DNA of 39,225 bases from Flavobacteriaceae bacterium (GCA_024743095.1 JANSXF010000039.1:1-39225); one strand, 5' to 3'. Positions 25,826-34,962 are shown, counted from the first letter of the stretch. The notes: generated from the sequence alone by a model not told the origin. Made by a program: numbers and translations.

Positions 25826-27724
25826 ATGAGTGATCCCATTAAGCACGAATGCGGAATATCATTGATCCGTTTGCTTAAACCCCTGGAGTACTACAAGGAG
25901 AAGTACGGTACGGCTTTTTACGGTGTGAACAAGATGTACCTAATGATGGAGAAACAGCACAACCGAGGACAGGACGGTGCCGGTTTTGCAAGTATAAAAA
26001 TGGACATGCAGCCCGGTGAGCGCTATATGAGCAGGGTTAGATCTGCACAGCAGCAACCCATTCAGGATATTTTTGCCCAGATCAACAACCGTATCAATAC
26101 GGCGTTGACCGAAAACCCGGAACGCGAAAATGATGTTGACTGGCAAAAAAAGAACATTCCCTACATCGGCGAGCTTTTGATGGGGCACGTTCGCTACGGT
26201 ACCTTCGGAAAGAACAGTATCGAGAGCGTTCACCCGTTTTTAAGACAGAACAACTGGATGCACCGTAACTTGATAGTTGCCGGTAACTTTAACATGACCA
26301 ATGTTGATGAGCTCTTCGGAAACTTGATCGAATTGGGACAGCATCCCAAAGAAAAGGCCGACACTGTTACCGTAATGGAAAAGATCGGTCACTTTTTGGA
26401 TGATGCCGTGGCCAAACTGTACAAACAGATCAAAAAGGAAGGCTACACCAAAAGGGAGGCCTCTGCCTTGATCGCCGAACGGTTGAACGTAGCCAAAATT
26501 TTGAGAAAGGCTTCCAAAAACTGGGATGGCGGATATGCCATGAGCGGACTGCTCGGACACGGAGATGCATTTGTGATGCGAGATCCCGCCGGTATCCGGC
26601 CCGCTTATTACTACCAAGATGATGAAGTGGTGGTAGTGGCATCCGAGCGGCCCGTGATCCAAACGGTCTTCAATGTAAATTTTGATGATGTGCACGAACT
26701 AGACCCCGGACATGCCGTAATCGTGAAGAAGAGCGGTTCCATGGCCCTTAAAAAAATCCTGGAACCTACCGAGCGTAAAGCCTGTTCCTTTGAGCGCATC
26801 TATTTCTCCCGTGGCAGTGACAAAGAAATCTATCAGGAAAGAAAGCTATTGGGCAAACTCGTATTCCCGGAAATATTGAAGTCGATCGACAACGATTTGG
26901 AGAATACCGTTTTCTCCTATATTCCAAATACAGCGGAGACCTCGTTCTTTGGCATGGTGAAAGAAGCACAAAACTACCTCAACAAGAAAAAAGAGGAGCA
27001 GATTTTGGCCCTGGGTTCCAACATGACCGCAGAGGAACTTCATAACATATTGAACATTCGTCCACGAATTGAAAAGGTGGCCATCAAGGATGCCAAACTA
27101 AGGACCTTTATCACCCAGGATAGCAGTAGGGACGATTTGGTGACGCACGTATACGACATTTCTTATGGTTCCGTAAAGCCTACGGACAATCTGGTGATCA
27201 TAGACGATAGTATTGTTCGGGGAACTACCTTAAAGCGAAGTATCCTTAAAATTCTGGACCGATTGTCTCCCAAGAAAATAGTGGTGGTATCCTCCGCCCC
27301 GCAGATTCGTTACCCCGATTGTTATGGTATTGACATGGCACGGTTAGAGGATTTTGTTGCATTTAGGGCCGCTTTGGCGCTCCATGAAGATCATGGCACA
27401 ACACACAGGATCAAGGAGATCTATGAAAAATGTTTATCGCAAACAGACCCGTCCAATAAACATGCCGTGAACTATGTGCAAGAGTTTTACGCACCGTTCT
27501 CGGCAAAACAGATCTCAAAGAAAATTGGCGAAATCCTGAGCCCTGAAGGCATTAACGCAGAGGTGGAGATCATCTATCAGACTGTTGAAGGTCTGCATAG
27601 TGCCTGCCCTAAAAATTTAGGGGACTGGTATTTCACTGGAAACTATCCAACCCCTGGCGGTAATAGAGTGGTAAACAAGGCTTTCGTTAACTTTTTCGAG
27701 GGCAAAAAGGAAAGAGCATATTAG
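25826..27724 (+). CDS. purF: Amidophosphoribosyltransferase, long form
   Basis: The protein has 632 residues, well above the roughly 500 of E. coli PurF. The N-terminal glutaminase nucleophile is Cys9 in HECGISL; unlike standard PurF there is no MCGI start, so eight residues precede the Cys. Ntn-domain marks include NRGQDGAGFA, GHVRYGTFG and NFNMTNVDELF. The C-terminal phosphoribosyltransferase has the PRPP loop VIIDDSIVRGTTLKRSIL near residues 457-475. Extra sequence surrounds residues 365-440 and the last 120 residues. It would form phosphoribosylamine from PRPP and glutamine in purine synthesis. A second PurF-like role cannot be excluded, because Bacteroidota can carry two paralogues. Confidence 0.85.
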   Translation: MSDPIKHECGISLIRLLKPLEYYKEKYGTAFYGVNKMYLMMEKQHNRGQDGAGFASIKMDMQPGERYMSRVRSAQQQPIQDIFAQINNRINTALTENPERENDVDWQKKNIPYIGELLMGHVRYGTFGKNSIESVHPFLRQNNWMHRNLIVAGNFNMTNVDELFGNLIELGQHPKEKADTVTVMEKIGHFLDDAVAKLYKQIKKEGYTKREASALIAERLNVAKILRKASKNWDGGYAMSGLLGHGDAFVMRDPAGIRPAYYYQDDEVVVVASERPVIQTVFNVNFDDVHELDPGHAVIVKKSGSMALKKILEPTERKACSFERIYFSRGSDKEIYQERKLLGKLVFPEILKSIDNDLENTVFSYIPNTAETSFFGMVKEAQNYLNKKKEEQILALGSNMTAEELHNILNIRPRIEKVAIKDAKLRTFITQDSSRDDLVTHVYDISYGSVKPTDNLVIIDDSIVRGTTLKRSILKILDRLSPKKIVVVSSAPQIRYPDCYGIDMARLEDFVAFRAALALHEDHGTTHRIKEIYEKCLSQTDPSNKHAVNYVQEFYAPFSAKQISKKIGEILSPEGINAEVEIIYQTVEGLHSACPKNLGDWYFTGNYPTPGGNRVVNKAFVNFFEGKKERAY

Positions 27725-27752
27725 GGCTTAACACGATAAAAGAGCACGCAAC

Positions 27753-27771
27753 CGTGCACTTCATCGATGAA
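27753..27771 (+). repeat. Left copy of an inverted repeat flanking two small-RNA units
   Basis: CGTGCACTTCATCGATGAA here is matched in 17 of 19 positions by the reverse complement of 28149-28167. It contains the palindrome TTCATCGATGAA. A GCACG/CGTGC hairpin (27744-27757) overlaps it. Confidence 0.5.
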
Positions 27772-27816
27772 ACTGGCAGAATAGCGGGTTTTTATACAAT
27801 CAGTAGCCCGCAATCC

Positions 27817-27824
27817 TACTTTAG
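27817..27824 (+). promoter_or_regulatory. -7-like element of small-RNA unit 1
   Basis: TACTTTAG fits TAnnTTTG except at one position and lies 6 bp before the conserved core. The corresponding box is 5 bp before the core in units 2 and 3. No TTTG is found at the usual -33 distance. Confidence 0.5.
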
Positions 27825-27829
27825 TATCT

Positions 27830-27903
27830 GCCATAGCATAAGTAGGTTAAGTTCATGGTAAGATTTGGGGCAAAAAAGGTGGAAGCTATTCCACCTTTTT
27901 TAT
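27830..27903 (+). ncRNA. Predicted small RNA, tandem family copy 1
   Basis: The conserved 40-nt core occupies 27831-27870 (begins CCATAGCATAAGTAGG, ends GATTTGGGG). It is followed at once by an intrinsic terminator: GGTGGAA, loop GCTA, TTCCACC, then six T. A -7-like box lies 6 bp upstream, so a transcript of about 74 nt is expected. The core can form a small hairpin, CCAT with ATGG at core positions 1-4 and 25-28. There is no start codon or reading frame shared between the copies. The core is identical in copy 2. Confidence 0.75.
27872..27901 (+). terminator. Terminator of small-RNA unit 1
   Basis: AAAAAAGGTGGAA pairs fully with TTCCACCTTTTTT around the loop GCTA. It differs in sequence from the terminators of units 2 and 3. 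Confidence 0.85.
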
Positions 27904-28038
27904 TTTCCACACGTTTTTCCAATCCATCAAAAAGACGCGATTTTCTTGACATTTATCAATAATCGGGCCCAATTTAACACTTCAACCCATTTAAGGGAGT
28001 TTCATCTAAAAGCTTACATTAAAAATCAGCTCTTGGCT

Positions 28039-28046
28039 TACATTTG
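28039..28046 (+). promoter_or_regulatory. -7 element of small-RNA unit 2
   Basis: TACATTTG is an exact match to TAnnTTTG and lies 5 bp before the conserved core. No TTTG is seen at the -33 distance. Confidence 0.55.
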
Positions 28047-28051
28047 GAGAA

Positions 28052-28124
28052 CCATAGCATAAGTAGGTTAAGTTCATGGTAAGATTTGGGGAAAGAAGCC
28101 GGAGCATGCTCCGGCTTCTTTATG
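28052..28124 (+). ncRNA. Predicted small RNA, tandem family copy 2
   Basis: The core at 28052-28091 is identical to copy 1 over all 40 positions. A different terminator follows directly: GAAGCCGGAG, loop CATG, CTCCGGCTTC, then TTT. The upstream spacer between copies 1 and 2 shows no evident similarity to the spacer between copies 2 and 3. Only the core, the -7 position and the presence of a terminator are kept, which points to selection on a short transcript. No downstream gene lies on this strand before unit 3, so a cis-acting riboswitch role is unlikely. Confidence 0.75.
28095..28121 (+). terminator. Terminator of small-RNA unit 2
   Basis: A perfect 10-bp stem (GAAGCCGGAG / CTCCGGCTTC) with loop CATG is followed by TTT, ATG and TTT. 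The T-run is short but the stem is GC-rich. Confidence 0.8.
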
Positions 28125-28148
28125 TTTGACTACCAAGGTTTTATCCAT

Positions 28149-28167
28149 TTTATCGATGAACTGCACG
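28149..28167 (-). repeat. Right copy of the inverted repeat flanking small-RNA units 1 and 2
   Basis: The reverse complement reads CGTGCAGTTCATCGATAAA and matches 27753-27771 at 17 of 19 positions. It lies between units 2 and 3. Confidence 0.5.
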
Positions 28168-28208
28168 TTTTCTTTTTTCTTTTAAACGCAAAATATTTTT
28201 TAAAACCC

Positions 28209-28239
28209 TTTGTTATTTTACACAATACCAGTATTTTAG
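28209..28239 (+). promoter_or_regulatory. Promoter of small-RNA unit 3
   Basis: TTTG (28209-28212), a 19-bp spacer and TATTTTAG (28232-28239) form the best promoter of the three units. The -7 box ends 5 bp before the core. The same 19-bp spacing is found at the ompA-like gene at 33514-33544. Confidence 0.65.
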
Positions 28240-28244
28240 TCTCG

Positions 28245-28318
28245 CCATAGCATAAGTAGGTTAAGTTTATGGTAAGATTTGGGACGAAAAGGGTGAGGAC
28301 TTCCTCGCCCTTTTCTAT
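28245..28318 (+). ncRNA. Predicted small RNA, tandem family copy 3
   Basis: The core at 28245-28284 differs from copies 1 and 2 at two positions (C to T at core position 24, G to A at position 40). The position-24 change replaces an A-C mismatch by an A-U pair and so lengthens the core hairpin to CCATA/TATGG. A third, unrelated terminator follows: GAAAAGGGTGAGG, loop ACTT, CCTCGCCCTTTTC. The next gene downstream (sodA) is on the other strand, so the RNA is likely to act in trans, if functional. Confidence 0.75.
28286..28315 (+). terminator. Terminator of small-RNA unit 3
   Basis: A 13-bp stem with one T-G pair and the loop ACTT; the second arm ends CCCTTTTC and is followed by TATTTT. Confidence 0.8.
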
Positions 28319-28343
28319 TTTAAAAAAATTGAACAAAAAAAAA

Positions 28344-28362
28344 CCGTGCACTTTGTGCACGG
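28344..28362. terminator. Bidirectional terminator between small-RNA unit 3 and sodA
   Basis: CCGTGCAC and GTGCACGG form a perfect 8-bp stem with loop TTT. On the minus strand it is followed by nine T, which fits the end of the sodA transcript. On the plus strand a TTTTT run follows three bases later, a second stop for the small-RNA side. Confidence 0.9.
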
Positions 28363-28389
28363 CCTTTTTATTTATCAATGAGCCAGTTA

Positions 28390-28998
28390 TTATTTACTAG
28401 CTGCATAATTTTCAGAAACTTTGTCCCAATTGATTACATTAAAAAATGCAGAAATGTAATCCGGTCTCAAGTTTTGATAGTTCAAATAGTATGCGTGTTC
28501 CCAAACATCCAATCCCAAAATCGGGTAACCGCCACAACCTACACCGGGCATAATGGGGTTATCTTGGTTTGGAGTTGAGCATACCTCCACTTTTCCTCCT
28601 TTGTGCACGCACAACCATGCCCAACCTGAACCAAACTGGGTAGCGGCAGCAGAAGAAAACTTCTCTTTAAAGGCATCAAACGAACCAAAGGCATCCTCTA
28701 TTGCAGAAGCCAATTCCCCAGATGGTTTTCCACCACCGTTCGGGGACATTACTTCCCAAAAAAGACTGTGGTTAAAAAATCCACCTCCATTGTTCCTAAC
28801 TGCCGAGTTGGACATATCCAAACCGGAAAGGATCTCCTCGATGGACTTCCCTTCCAAATCGGTTCCTTCAATGGCACCGTTCAATTTTGTAGTGTAGCCA
28901 TTGTGGTGCTTGGTATGGTGGATTTCCATGGTCCTGGCATCTATATGGGGTTCCAATGCATCGTATGCATACGGTAACTTAGGTAATTCAAAAGCCAT
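28390..28998 (-). CDS. sodA: Superoxide dismutase (Fe/Mn type)
   Basis: The protein has 202 residues. It converts superoxide to oxygen and hydrogen peroxide. The four metal ligands sit in family motifs: His in [13 protein letters not shown], His in [13 protein letters not shown], and Asp and His in [20 protein letters not shown]. The motif [11 protein letters not shown] is typical of the family; metal preference cannot be settled from this alone. No signal peptide is present, so it is cytoplasmic. It is a single-gene unit on the minus strand, divergent from the helicase-nuclease gene, and ends at a strong terminator. Confidence 0.96.
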   Translation of the reverse strand: MAFELPKLPYAYDALEPHIDARTMEIHHTKHHNGYTTKLNGAIEGTDLEGKSIEEILSGLDMSNSAVRNNGGGFFNHSLFWEVMSPNGGGKPSGELASAIEDAFGSFDAFKEKFSSAAATQFGSGWAWLCVHKGGKVEVCSTPNQDNPIMPGVGCGGYPILGLDVWEHAYYLNYQNLRPDYISAFFNVINWDKVSENYAASK

Positions 28999-29121
28999 AA
29001 TATTTCTGTTTTTTTTAGGTTATTAATCAATTTACGTAAAAATACGGGTTTTAACATTTATATTCCGCTAAAACCATGTTAACATCAGGTAAGGAATCCT
29101 TATTTTGCGGGAAAAAGGTTT

Positions 29122-32100
29122 TTGGAAGGCTCCAATTTTAAAATATACAGCGCATCTGCAGGCTCGGGCAAAACCTATGCCCTTGCCAAAACCTATCTCA
29201 CCTTGTTGCTCTCCAACGATTCTAGCATAAAATTCCGGCAGATTTTGGCCATTACCTTCACCAATAAGGCGGTGGACGAGATGAAGACCAGAATCTTGGC
29301 CAACTTGTTCGCCTTTGGTCAAGATACGGTTCCCGAAAAGCAGAAAAGTTTGTTCCGATCACTTTGTGAAGAGCTCTCGCTCACCGAAGCACAACTGCGG
29401 GAACGATCTCAACTTATTTTAAAGCGGATACTTCACAACTATTCCTTTTTTGAGATTTCGACCATCGACAAGTTCAACCATAAGATTATAAAAACGTTTG
29501 CCCGCGACCTTCACCTATCACAGAATTTTGAGGTGGAACTCAACCTAGATCTATTGTTGGAAGAAGCCGTGGGCAGATTGTTGGAGCGTGCCGGTCATGA
29601 TCAAAAGCTCACCGAGGTCCTGATTGCCTTCTCACTTGAAAAAATTGATGATGACAAGAGTTGGAACATCACATACGATCTTATCGAAATTGGCAAACTG
29701 CTATTTCAAGAAAATCACTCAGCACACATTGGTCCATTGCGTGATAAATCCATCGGGGATTTTCAGGATATCCAAAACCGGATAGCATCACAGAGCAAGG
29801 CCATTGGGGAAAAGGTAAAACAATTGGCTCAAACGGTACTTCAGCAAATACAGACCCAAGGGTTTGATTTCACCGATTTCCCCAGACAGACCTTGCCCAA
29901 TCATTTTCAAAAAATGGTTGATGGGGAACTCGACCCAAAAAAATTATACGCAGCCAAAACCTTGGAACCCAATCTGGTCGAAGGAAAATTGCTCAAGGCA
30001 AGCGACAAAAGGGATATTGCCCAATTGGCCGTGACCATTTTGGAAAACTATCTCATCATAAAGCGACTTGTGTATCGGCACAGTTATCTCCAAAACATAT
30101 ATGGCAACATCGTACCCATGACGGTCCTGAACGAAATCGCCAAGGAGATAAAGAACATTGAGCTGGATAGGGACATCATTCCCATTTCCTCCCTCAACGC
30201 AATTCTGTCCAAGGAAATCAAGAACCAACCTGTGCCGTTCATTTATGAACGGATGGGAGAAAAATACCGTCATTATTTTATTGATGAGTTCCAGGACACC
30301 TCCAAAATGCAATGGGAAAACTTGGTGCCCCTTATTGGCAACGCCCTGGAAAGCGAGGACGAAAAGCACGAACGCGGTTCCCTTTTTTTGGTAGGCGATG
30401 TAAAGCAGGCCATTTATCGTTGGCGTGGCGGGCGGGCCGAACAGTTCCTTGATCTGATCAATGGGAAATCCCATCCCTTTGCGGTGGAACCGAGCAACTA
30501 TTCGTTGGACACCAACTGGCGGAGTTCAGACGAAATCGTGAACTTCAACAATAGCTTTTTTACGGTAATGGCACCTGTGCTCGCCAATGAGGATTATCGC
30601 CACCTGTTTTTGAACGATTCCCATCAAAAAACAAACAACAAACCTGGAGGCTACATTCAGATGTCCTTTTTGGATGCTGATGTGGAGGACAAGGATGGCG
30701 TCTATTGCGAAGAAACCTTAAGATCCATCCGGCACATCGTTTCTGAAAATCATGCCTATTCGGATATCTGCGTGTTGGTCCGCGACAATAAAAAAGGGAT
30801 GCTGCTGGCGGATTTTTTGGCGCAGCGCAACATTCCCATCATTTCATCGGACGCACTTTTGTTGGCAAAGAACGGGAAGGTCATCTTTTTGATATCGATT
30901 CTACGAATTTTTGAAAACCCGAAAGACCGGGAAGCGGCATACCATATATTAATGTATCTGTCCCCCGACGAAAAGGGCAAGCACAGCTTTATTAGCAAAC
31001 ACTTGGAGGATATTGAAACCTTCTTGGCCCAACAATACAACTTCATCATCAATGATTTAAAAGGGGAGCCGGTATTGACCATTTTGGAAACGGCGATCGT
31101 TCAATTTGAACTGTACCAAGGTTCCGTGGCGCACCTCTCCTTTTTGATGGACGAAGTGCTCGATCTGGAAAAAAGAGAGGGCCCCAGCGTATATGCCTTC
31201 CTTAATTATTGGGAGGTAAAAAAAGAATCCCTGTCCATTGCCGCGCCCGATGGTGTGGATGCCGTGAAAATTATGACCATTCACAAAGCCAAGGGGCTGG
31301 AATTTCCTTTTGTAATCTTCCCCTTTGCCAATGCCATTTTGGATGACAAGCGGAAGAAAAAGAAAGCATGGGTGCCCGCTACAACCCATGATGAAGCTTT
31401 GGGAGTGGATGAATTCTTGATCAACAACAATAAGGATATGTTGGAATACAACGAGTTGGCCCATCAAAAATATGTGGAGGAAGAGCAAAAGACCTTGTTG
31501 GATTCCATGAACGTGCTCTATGTGGCCCTGACCCGTCCCATAAAAGGGCTCTTCGTCATCACCGAGAGCCCAAAGAAGAATATGGGTTCCATTAAGGGAG
31601 CTTCATCCTACTCCGAACTATTCCAAATCTATGTTCAGCAAAAAAATATTCCTGAAAATGAACGTGGTGTTTACACCTTGGGAACCTTTCCATCAAAAGG
31701 GATGGTGGAAACTTCTTCGGAATCTGCAGAAAACCACATTCGTTATGTAACCCGGCCCAAAGATGATGCCGGGTTTACGATTTCGACAAAATCCGGCCGT
31801 TTATGGGACGATCAACGCAGGGAGGCCATTGCAATGGGGAATGTGATTCACTTTGCATTGAGCCAGATCGAAACAGCAACCGATGTTGATGCCGTTTTGG
31901 AGCGTCTGGAGATTGAAGGACATTTTCCACAGGAAGCAGCAGATGACATCAAACAAAAGATCATGTCCGTGGTGAACCACCCCAAATTGAAGGACCTGTT
32001 CCTCGATGGCCTTGATATATTGAACGAAACAGAGATCTTAACAACCGATGGGCTTTTGCTAAGGCCCGATAGAATCGTCATTTCCGGGGACAAGGCCACC

Positions 32101-32247
32101 ATCATTGACTACAAAACCGGAAAACCATCGCCCAGCCACAAAGAGCAGATTGCCAACTACGCAGATATTTTGAGGGATATGGATTTTAAAATCAAACAAT
32201 CCATTATTGTTTATATTGACCAAGAAATAGACCCTATTTTTGTATAA
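29122..32247 (+). CDS. addA: UvrD/REP-type helicase-nuclease, AddA/RecB-like
   Basis: The protein has 1041 residues. The start is TTG 29122: an in-frame stop lies at 29080-29082, no ATG or GTG occurs before it, and the Walker A motif follows at once (SASAGSGKT, residues 10-18). AAAAAGG just upstream is a possible ribosome site. Superfamily-1 helicase motifs include [16 protein letters not shown] (Ia), [15 protein letters not shown] (II), [15 protein letters not shown] (III), [14 protein letters not shown] (V) and [12 protein letters not shown] (VI). The C-terminus holds the RecB-type nuclease motif IIDYKTGKP. It should process double-strand breaks together with the AddB-like protein encoded at 35000. 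A kbl and an ompA-like gene lie between them. Confidence 0.92.
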   Translation: MEGSNFKIYSASAGSGKTYALAKTYLTLLLSNDSSIKFRQILAITFTNKAVDEMKTRILANLFAFGQDTVPEKQKSLFRSLCEELSLTEAQLRERSQLILKRILHNYSFFEISTIDKFNHKIIKTFARDLHLSQNFEVELNLDLLLEEAVGRLLERAGHDQKLTEVLIAFSLEKIDDDKSWNITYDLIEIGKLLFQENHSAHIGPLRDKSIGDFQDIQNRIASQSKAIGEKVKQLAQTVLQQIQTQGFDFTDFPRQTLPNHFQKMVDGELDPKKLYAAKTLEPNLVEGKLLKASDKRDIAQLAVTILENYLIIKRLVYRHSYLQNIYGNIVPMTVLNEIAKEIKNIELDRDIIPISSLNAILSKEIKNQPVPFIYERMGEKYRHYFIDEFQDTSKMQWENLVPLIGNALESEDEKHERGSLFLVGDVKQAIYRWRGGRAEQFLDLINGKSHPFAVEPSNYSLDTNWRSSDEIVNFNNSFFTVMAPVLANEDYRHLFLNDSHQKTNNKPGGYIQMSFLDADVEDKDGVYCEETLRSIRHIVSENHAYSDICVLVRDNKKGMLLADFLAQRNIPIISSDALLLAKNGKVIFLISILRIFENPKDREAAYHILMYLSPDEKGKHSFISKHLEDIETFLAQQYNFIINDLKGEPVLTILETAIVQFELYQGSVAHLSFLMDEVLDLEKREGPSVYAFLNYWEVKKESLSIAAPDGVDAVKIMTIHKAKGLEFPFVIFPFANAILDDKRKKKKAWVPATTHDEALGVDEFLINNNKDMLEYNELAHQKYVEEEQKTLLDSMNVLYVALTRPIKGLFVITESPKKNMGSIKGASSYSELFQIYVQQKNIPENERGVYTLGTFPSKGMVETSSESAENHIRYVTRPKDDAGFTISTKSGRLWDDQRREAIAMGNVIHFALSQIETATDVDAVLERLEIEGHFPQEAADDIKQKIMSVVNHPKLKDLFLDGLDILNETEILTTDGLLLRPDRIVISGDKATIIDYKTGKPSPSHKEQIANYADILRDMDFKIKQSIIVYIDQEIDPIFV

Positions 32248-32261
32248 AGAGAATTAAAGAT

Positions 32262-33455
32262 ATGTACGGAAAAATAAAAGAACATTTGGCCAAGGAACTC
32301 AAAGGTATTGAAGAAGCTGGCCTATTTAAAAAAGAGCGGATCATCACCTCTCCACAAGGAGCGGTCATAAAAATCTCAACGGGCGAGGAAGTCATCAATT
32401 TTTGTGCGAACAACTATTTGGGCCTCTCATCCCACCCCGATGTGATCCAGGCCGCCAAGGATGCCATGGACACCCACGGTTTTGGAATGTCTTCGGTACG
32501 CTTTATTTGCGGGACGCAGGACATCCATAAAGAACTGGAACAGAAAATTGCTGATTTCTACGGAACGCAGGATACCATATTATATGCGGCCGCTTTTGAT
32601 GCCAATGGAGGAGTCTTTGAACCCCTGCTCACCGCAGAGGATGCCATTATATCGGACTCCCTGAACCACGCCTCCATTATTGATGGTGTACGTTTGTGCA
32701 AGGCCAAACGGTATAGGTATGCCAACAACGACATGGCCGACCTGGAGGAAAATCTAAAACAAAGCAATGCCGATGGGGCTCGTTTTAAAATAATCGTGAC
32801 CGATGGGGTGTTTTCCATGGATGGGCTATTGGCCCCTTTGGACAAAATCTGCGATCTAGCGGATAAATACGATGCAATGGTCATGATAGATGAATGCCAT
32901 GCCGCGGGCTTTATCGGTGAGACTGGCCGCGGCACCTTGGAAGAAAAAGGAGTTATGGACCGTATCGATATCATAACCGGAACCTTGGGCAAGGCACTTG
33001 GCGGAGCTATGGGAGGTTATACCACAGGTAAAAAGGAAATCATAGAGATGCTGCGCCAACGTTCAAGGCCCTATTTGTTCTCCAACTCCTTGGCACCTGC
33101 CATAGTAGGGGCTTCCATTAAAGTCTTTGATATGTTGGATACCGATACAACACTTAGGGACAAGCTTCAAAGCAACACGGAATACTTCAAAAAAGGAATG
33201 AAACAAGCAGGTTTTGATATTATTGATGGAGATTCCGCTATTGTTCCGGTGATGCTTTATGATGCCAAGCTCTCCCAGAGCATGGCGGATATGCTTTTGG
33301 ATGAAGGGATTTACGTGATCGGATTCTTTTACCCCGTGGTACCCAAGGATAAGGCCAGAATACGGGTACAACTCTCCGCAGCCCACGAAAAAGAGCATTT
33401 GGACCATGCCATTAATGCCTTTATTAAGGTAGGAAAGTCGTTAAAGGTCATCTAA
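32262..33455 (+). CDS. kbl: Glycine C-acetyltransferase (2-amino-3-ketobutyrate CoA ligase)
   Basis: The protein has 397 residues, as in E. coli Kbl. PLP enzyme of the alpha-oxoamine synthase group. The PLP-binding Lys is residue 244 in GTLGKALGG, preceded by [19 protein letters not shown]. The substrate-binding segment [15 protein letters not shown] is near the N-terminus. It splits 2-amino-3-oxobutyrate with CoA to glycine and acetyl-CoA in threonine breakdown, or runs in reverse. The partner threonine dehydrogenase is not in the window. It lies 14 bp after addA and is probably co-transcribed with it. Confidence 0.95.
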   Translation: MYGKIKEHLAKELKGIEEAGLFKKERIITSPQGAVIKISTGEEVINFCANNYLGLSSHPDVIQAAKDAMDTHGFGMSSVRFICGTQDIHKELEQKIADFYGTQDTILYAAAFDANGGVFEPLLTAEDAIISDSLNHASIIDGVRLCKAKRYRYANNDMADLEENLKQSNADGARFKIIVTDGVFSMDGLLAPLDKICDLADKYDAMVMIDECHAAGFIGETGRGTLEEKGVMDRIDIITGTLGKALGGAMGGYTTGKKEIIEMLRQRSRPYLFSNSLAPAIVGASIKVFDMLDTDTTLRDKLQSNTEYFKKGMKQAGFDIIDGDSAIVPVMLYDAKLSQSMADMLLDEGIYVIGFFYPVVPKDKARIRVQLSAAHEKEHLDHAINAFIKVGKSLKVI

Positions 33456-33513
33456 ATTCGACGAAATGCAGCAATTCTTAGGGCATATGAGTCAAAAAAA
33501 AAGAAATTTAGAT

Positions 33514-33544
33514 TTTGTTAATAAGTCTTAACAACTTACATTTG
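33514..33544 (+). promoter_or_regulatory. Strong Bacteroidota promoter of the OmpA/TSP3 gene
   Basis: TTTG (33514-33517), a 19-bp spacer and TACATTTG (33537-33544) match the consensus exactly. The predicted start near 33550 leaves a leader of about 29 nt before ATG 33579. Confidence 0.85.
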
Positions 33545-33578
33545 CTGCTGATAAACACTTAAACTTAAAATTTTGAGC

Positions 33579-34937
33579 ATGAAACATCTTAGCAAATTAT
33601 TGGTTGTTGCTCTTGTATTTGTAGGGATCAACAGCATACAAGCGCAAGACGAAAATAATCCCTGGCAAGTTAGCATTGGGGTGAATGCGATAGACACTTA
33701 TCCTACTAACGACGAGAACAATCCTTATTCAAGTACAACATTGTTCGATGAGTATTTTAATGTATCCGATCACTGGAACATTTTGCCTTCCGTTTCTTAC
33801 GTAGCCGTTTCCAAATACATTGGTGATGGTTTCTCTGTTGGAGCAAGAGGTTCTTTGAACAGAATCGAAAAATTGGGAGATTTTGAAGTTGATGATCTAT
33901 CCCACTATGCTATAGATGGTACAATTAAGTACAACTTCCTAAAAAACACAACCATCGATCCTTTCGTAGAAGTAGGTGGTGGTTATACTTGGGTTGACGA
34001 AATCGGCGCCGGTACCGTTAACGGTGGTGTTGGTGTTAACCTTTGGTTCTCTGACAACCTAGGTCTGACCCTTCAAACACAATACAAGCACGCTTTCGAA
34101 GATTACTTGGTTAAGCATTTCCAACACATGGCAGGTATTAGCATCAAATTTGGTGGAACTGATACGGATGGTGATGGAATCTATGACAAAGACGATGCTT
34201 GTCCTGAAGTTGCTGGTCTAGCTGCTTTCAACGGATGTCCTGATTCTGACGGCGATGGTATCGAAGATTCTAAAGATGCCTGTCCTAACGAAGCCGGTTC
34301 CAAAGAAATGAACGGATGTCCTGATGCTGACGGTGACGGTGTTGCCGATAAAGATGATGCTTGTCCAAATACTGCTGGTCTTCCTGCTCTAGCTGGTTGT
34401 CCTGATGCTGATGGTGACGGTGTTGCCGATAAAGATGACGAGTGTCCTAACGAAGCAGGTCCTGCTGAAAACAACGGATGCCCTTGGCCAGATTCTGATG
34501 GTGACGGTGTACTTGACAAAGACGACCAATGTCCAGAAGTTGCTGGTACAGTAGCCAACAAAGGTTGCCCAGAAGTAACCGAAGAAGTTCAGAAACAATT
34601 GAACGACTACGCTAGAACTATCTTGTTCGATACTGGTAAATCTTCCATCAAAGCAGAATCTACTTCTGTAATGGTTGACATCATCCAAATCTTGAACGAG
34701 TACCCAACTGCTAAATTTACAGTAGAAGGTCACACGGACAGCGTAGGTAGCGAAAGCTTGAACCAAAAACTTTCTGAAGAAAGAGCTAACTCTGTTAGAG
34801 ATTTCTTGATCGATAAAGGCATCTCTTCTTCCAGATTGACTGCTATTGGTTACGGTGAGGCTAAGCCAATCGCCACCAACAACACAAGAGCTGGTAGAGC
34901 GCAGAACAGACGAGTTGAAATCAACTTGGTAAAATAA
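33579..34937 (+). CDS. OmpA-family outer-membrane protein with thrombospondin type 3 repeats
   Basis: The protein has 452 residues from ATG 33579 (a TTG two codons upstream is ignored). A signal peptide ends in GINSIQA before QDEN. An N-terminal beta-barrel of about 180 residues follows (strand-like stretches such as [11 protein letters not shown] and [18 protein letters not shown]). Five calcium-binding-type TSP3 repeats come next ([16 protein letters not shown] and variants). The C-terminal OmpA domain binds peptidoglycan, with [23 protein letters not shown] and [16 protein letters not shown]. Codons are strongly biased to GGT, GCT, GAC and AAC, unlike the neighbours, as expected for an abundant envelope protein. 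It has its own strong promoter and terminator. Confidence 0.95.
   Translation: MKHLSKLLVVALVFVGINSIQAQDENNPWQVSIGVNAIDTYPTNDENNPYSSTTLFDEYFNVSDHWNILPSVSYVAVSKYIGDGFSVGARGSLNRIEKLGDFEVDDLSHYAIDGTIKYNFLKNTTIDPFVEVGGGYTWVDEIGAGTVNGGVGVNLWFSDNLGLTLQTQYKHAFEDYLVKHFQHMAGISIKFGGTDTDGDGIYDKDDACPEVAGLAAFNGCPDSDGDGIEDSKDACPNEAGSKEMNGCPDADGDGVADKDDACPNTAGLPALAGCPDADGDGVADKDDECPNEAGPAENNGCPWPDSDGDGVLDKDDQCPEVAGTVANKGCPEVTEEVQKQLNDYARTILFDTGKSSIKAESTSVMVDIIQILNEYPTAKFTVEGHTDSVGSESLNQKLSEERANSVRDFLIDKGISSSRLTAIGYGEAKPIATNNTRAGRAQNRRVEINLVK
34164..34572 (+). repeat. In-frame tandem repeats encoding five TSP3 units
   Basis: Units of about 75-81 bp encode D(T/S/A)DGDG, then a KDDxCP element and GCP. Two adjacent units starting near 34321 and 34402 are almost identical at the DNA level across about 40 bp (TGACGGTGTTGCCGATAAAG in both). 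This indicates recent duplication or gene conversion. Confidence 0.85.
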
Positions 34938-34962
34938 TTAGAAACAAAGTTTTCTAGAAAAA

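Noticed and set aside
27865..28062. A 65-codon plus-strand ORF between the first two small-RNA cores
   Set aside because: It runs through the unit 1 terminator and into the second core, has no ribosome site, and is not repeated with the other core copies.
27831..28284. The three 40-nt repeats as a CRISPR array or tandem riboswitch
   Set aside because: Spacing is about 180-195 bp with promoter boxes and terminators inside, so not CRISPR; no gene lies downstream on that strand for a cis riboswitch to control.
29090..29102. Short dyad TAAGGAATCCTTA upstream of addA
   Set aside because: Only six bases per arm, no nearby regulator and no second copy seen; could be chance.
34164..34572. Regularly spaced DNA repeats that could suggest a CRISPR array
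   Set aside because: They are in frame and encode calcium-binding TSP3 units of the porin; repeat and spacer are both coding and similar in all units.
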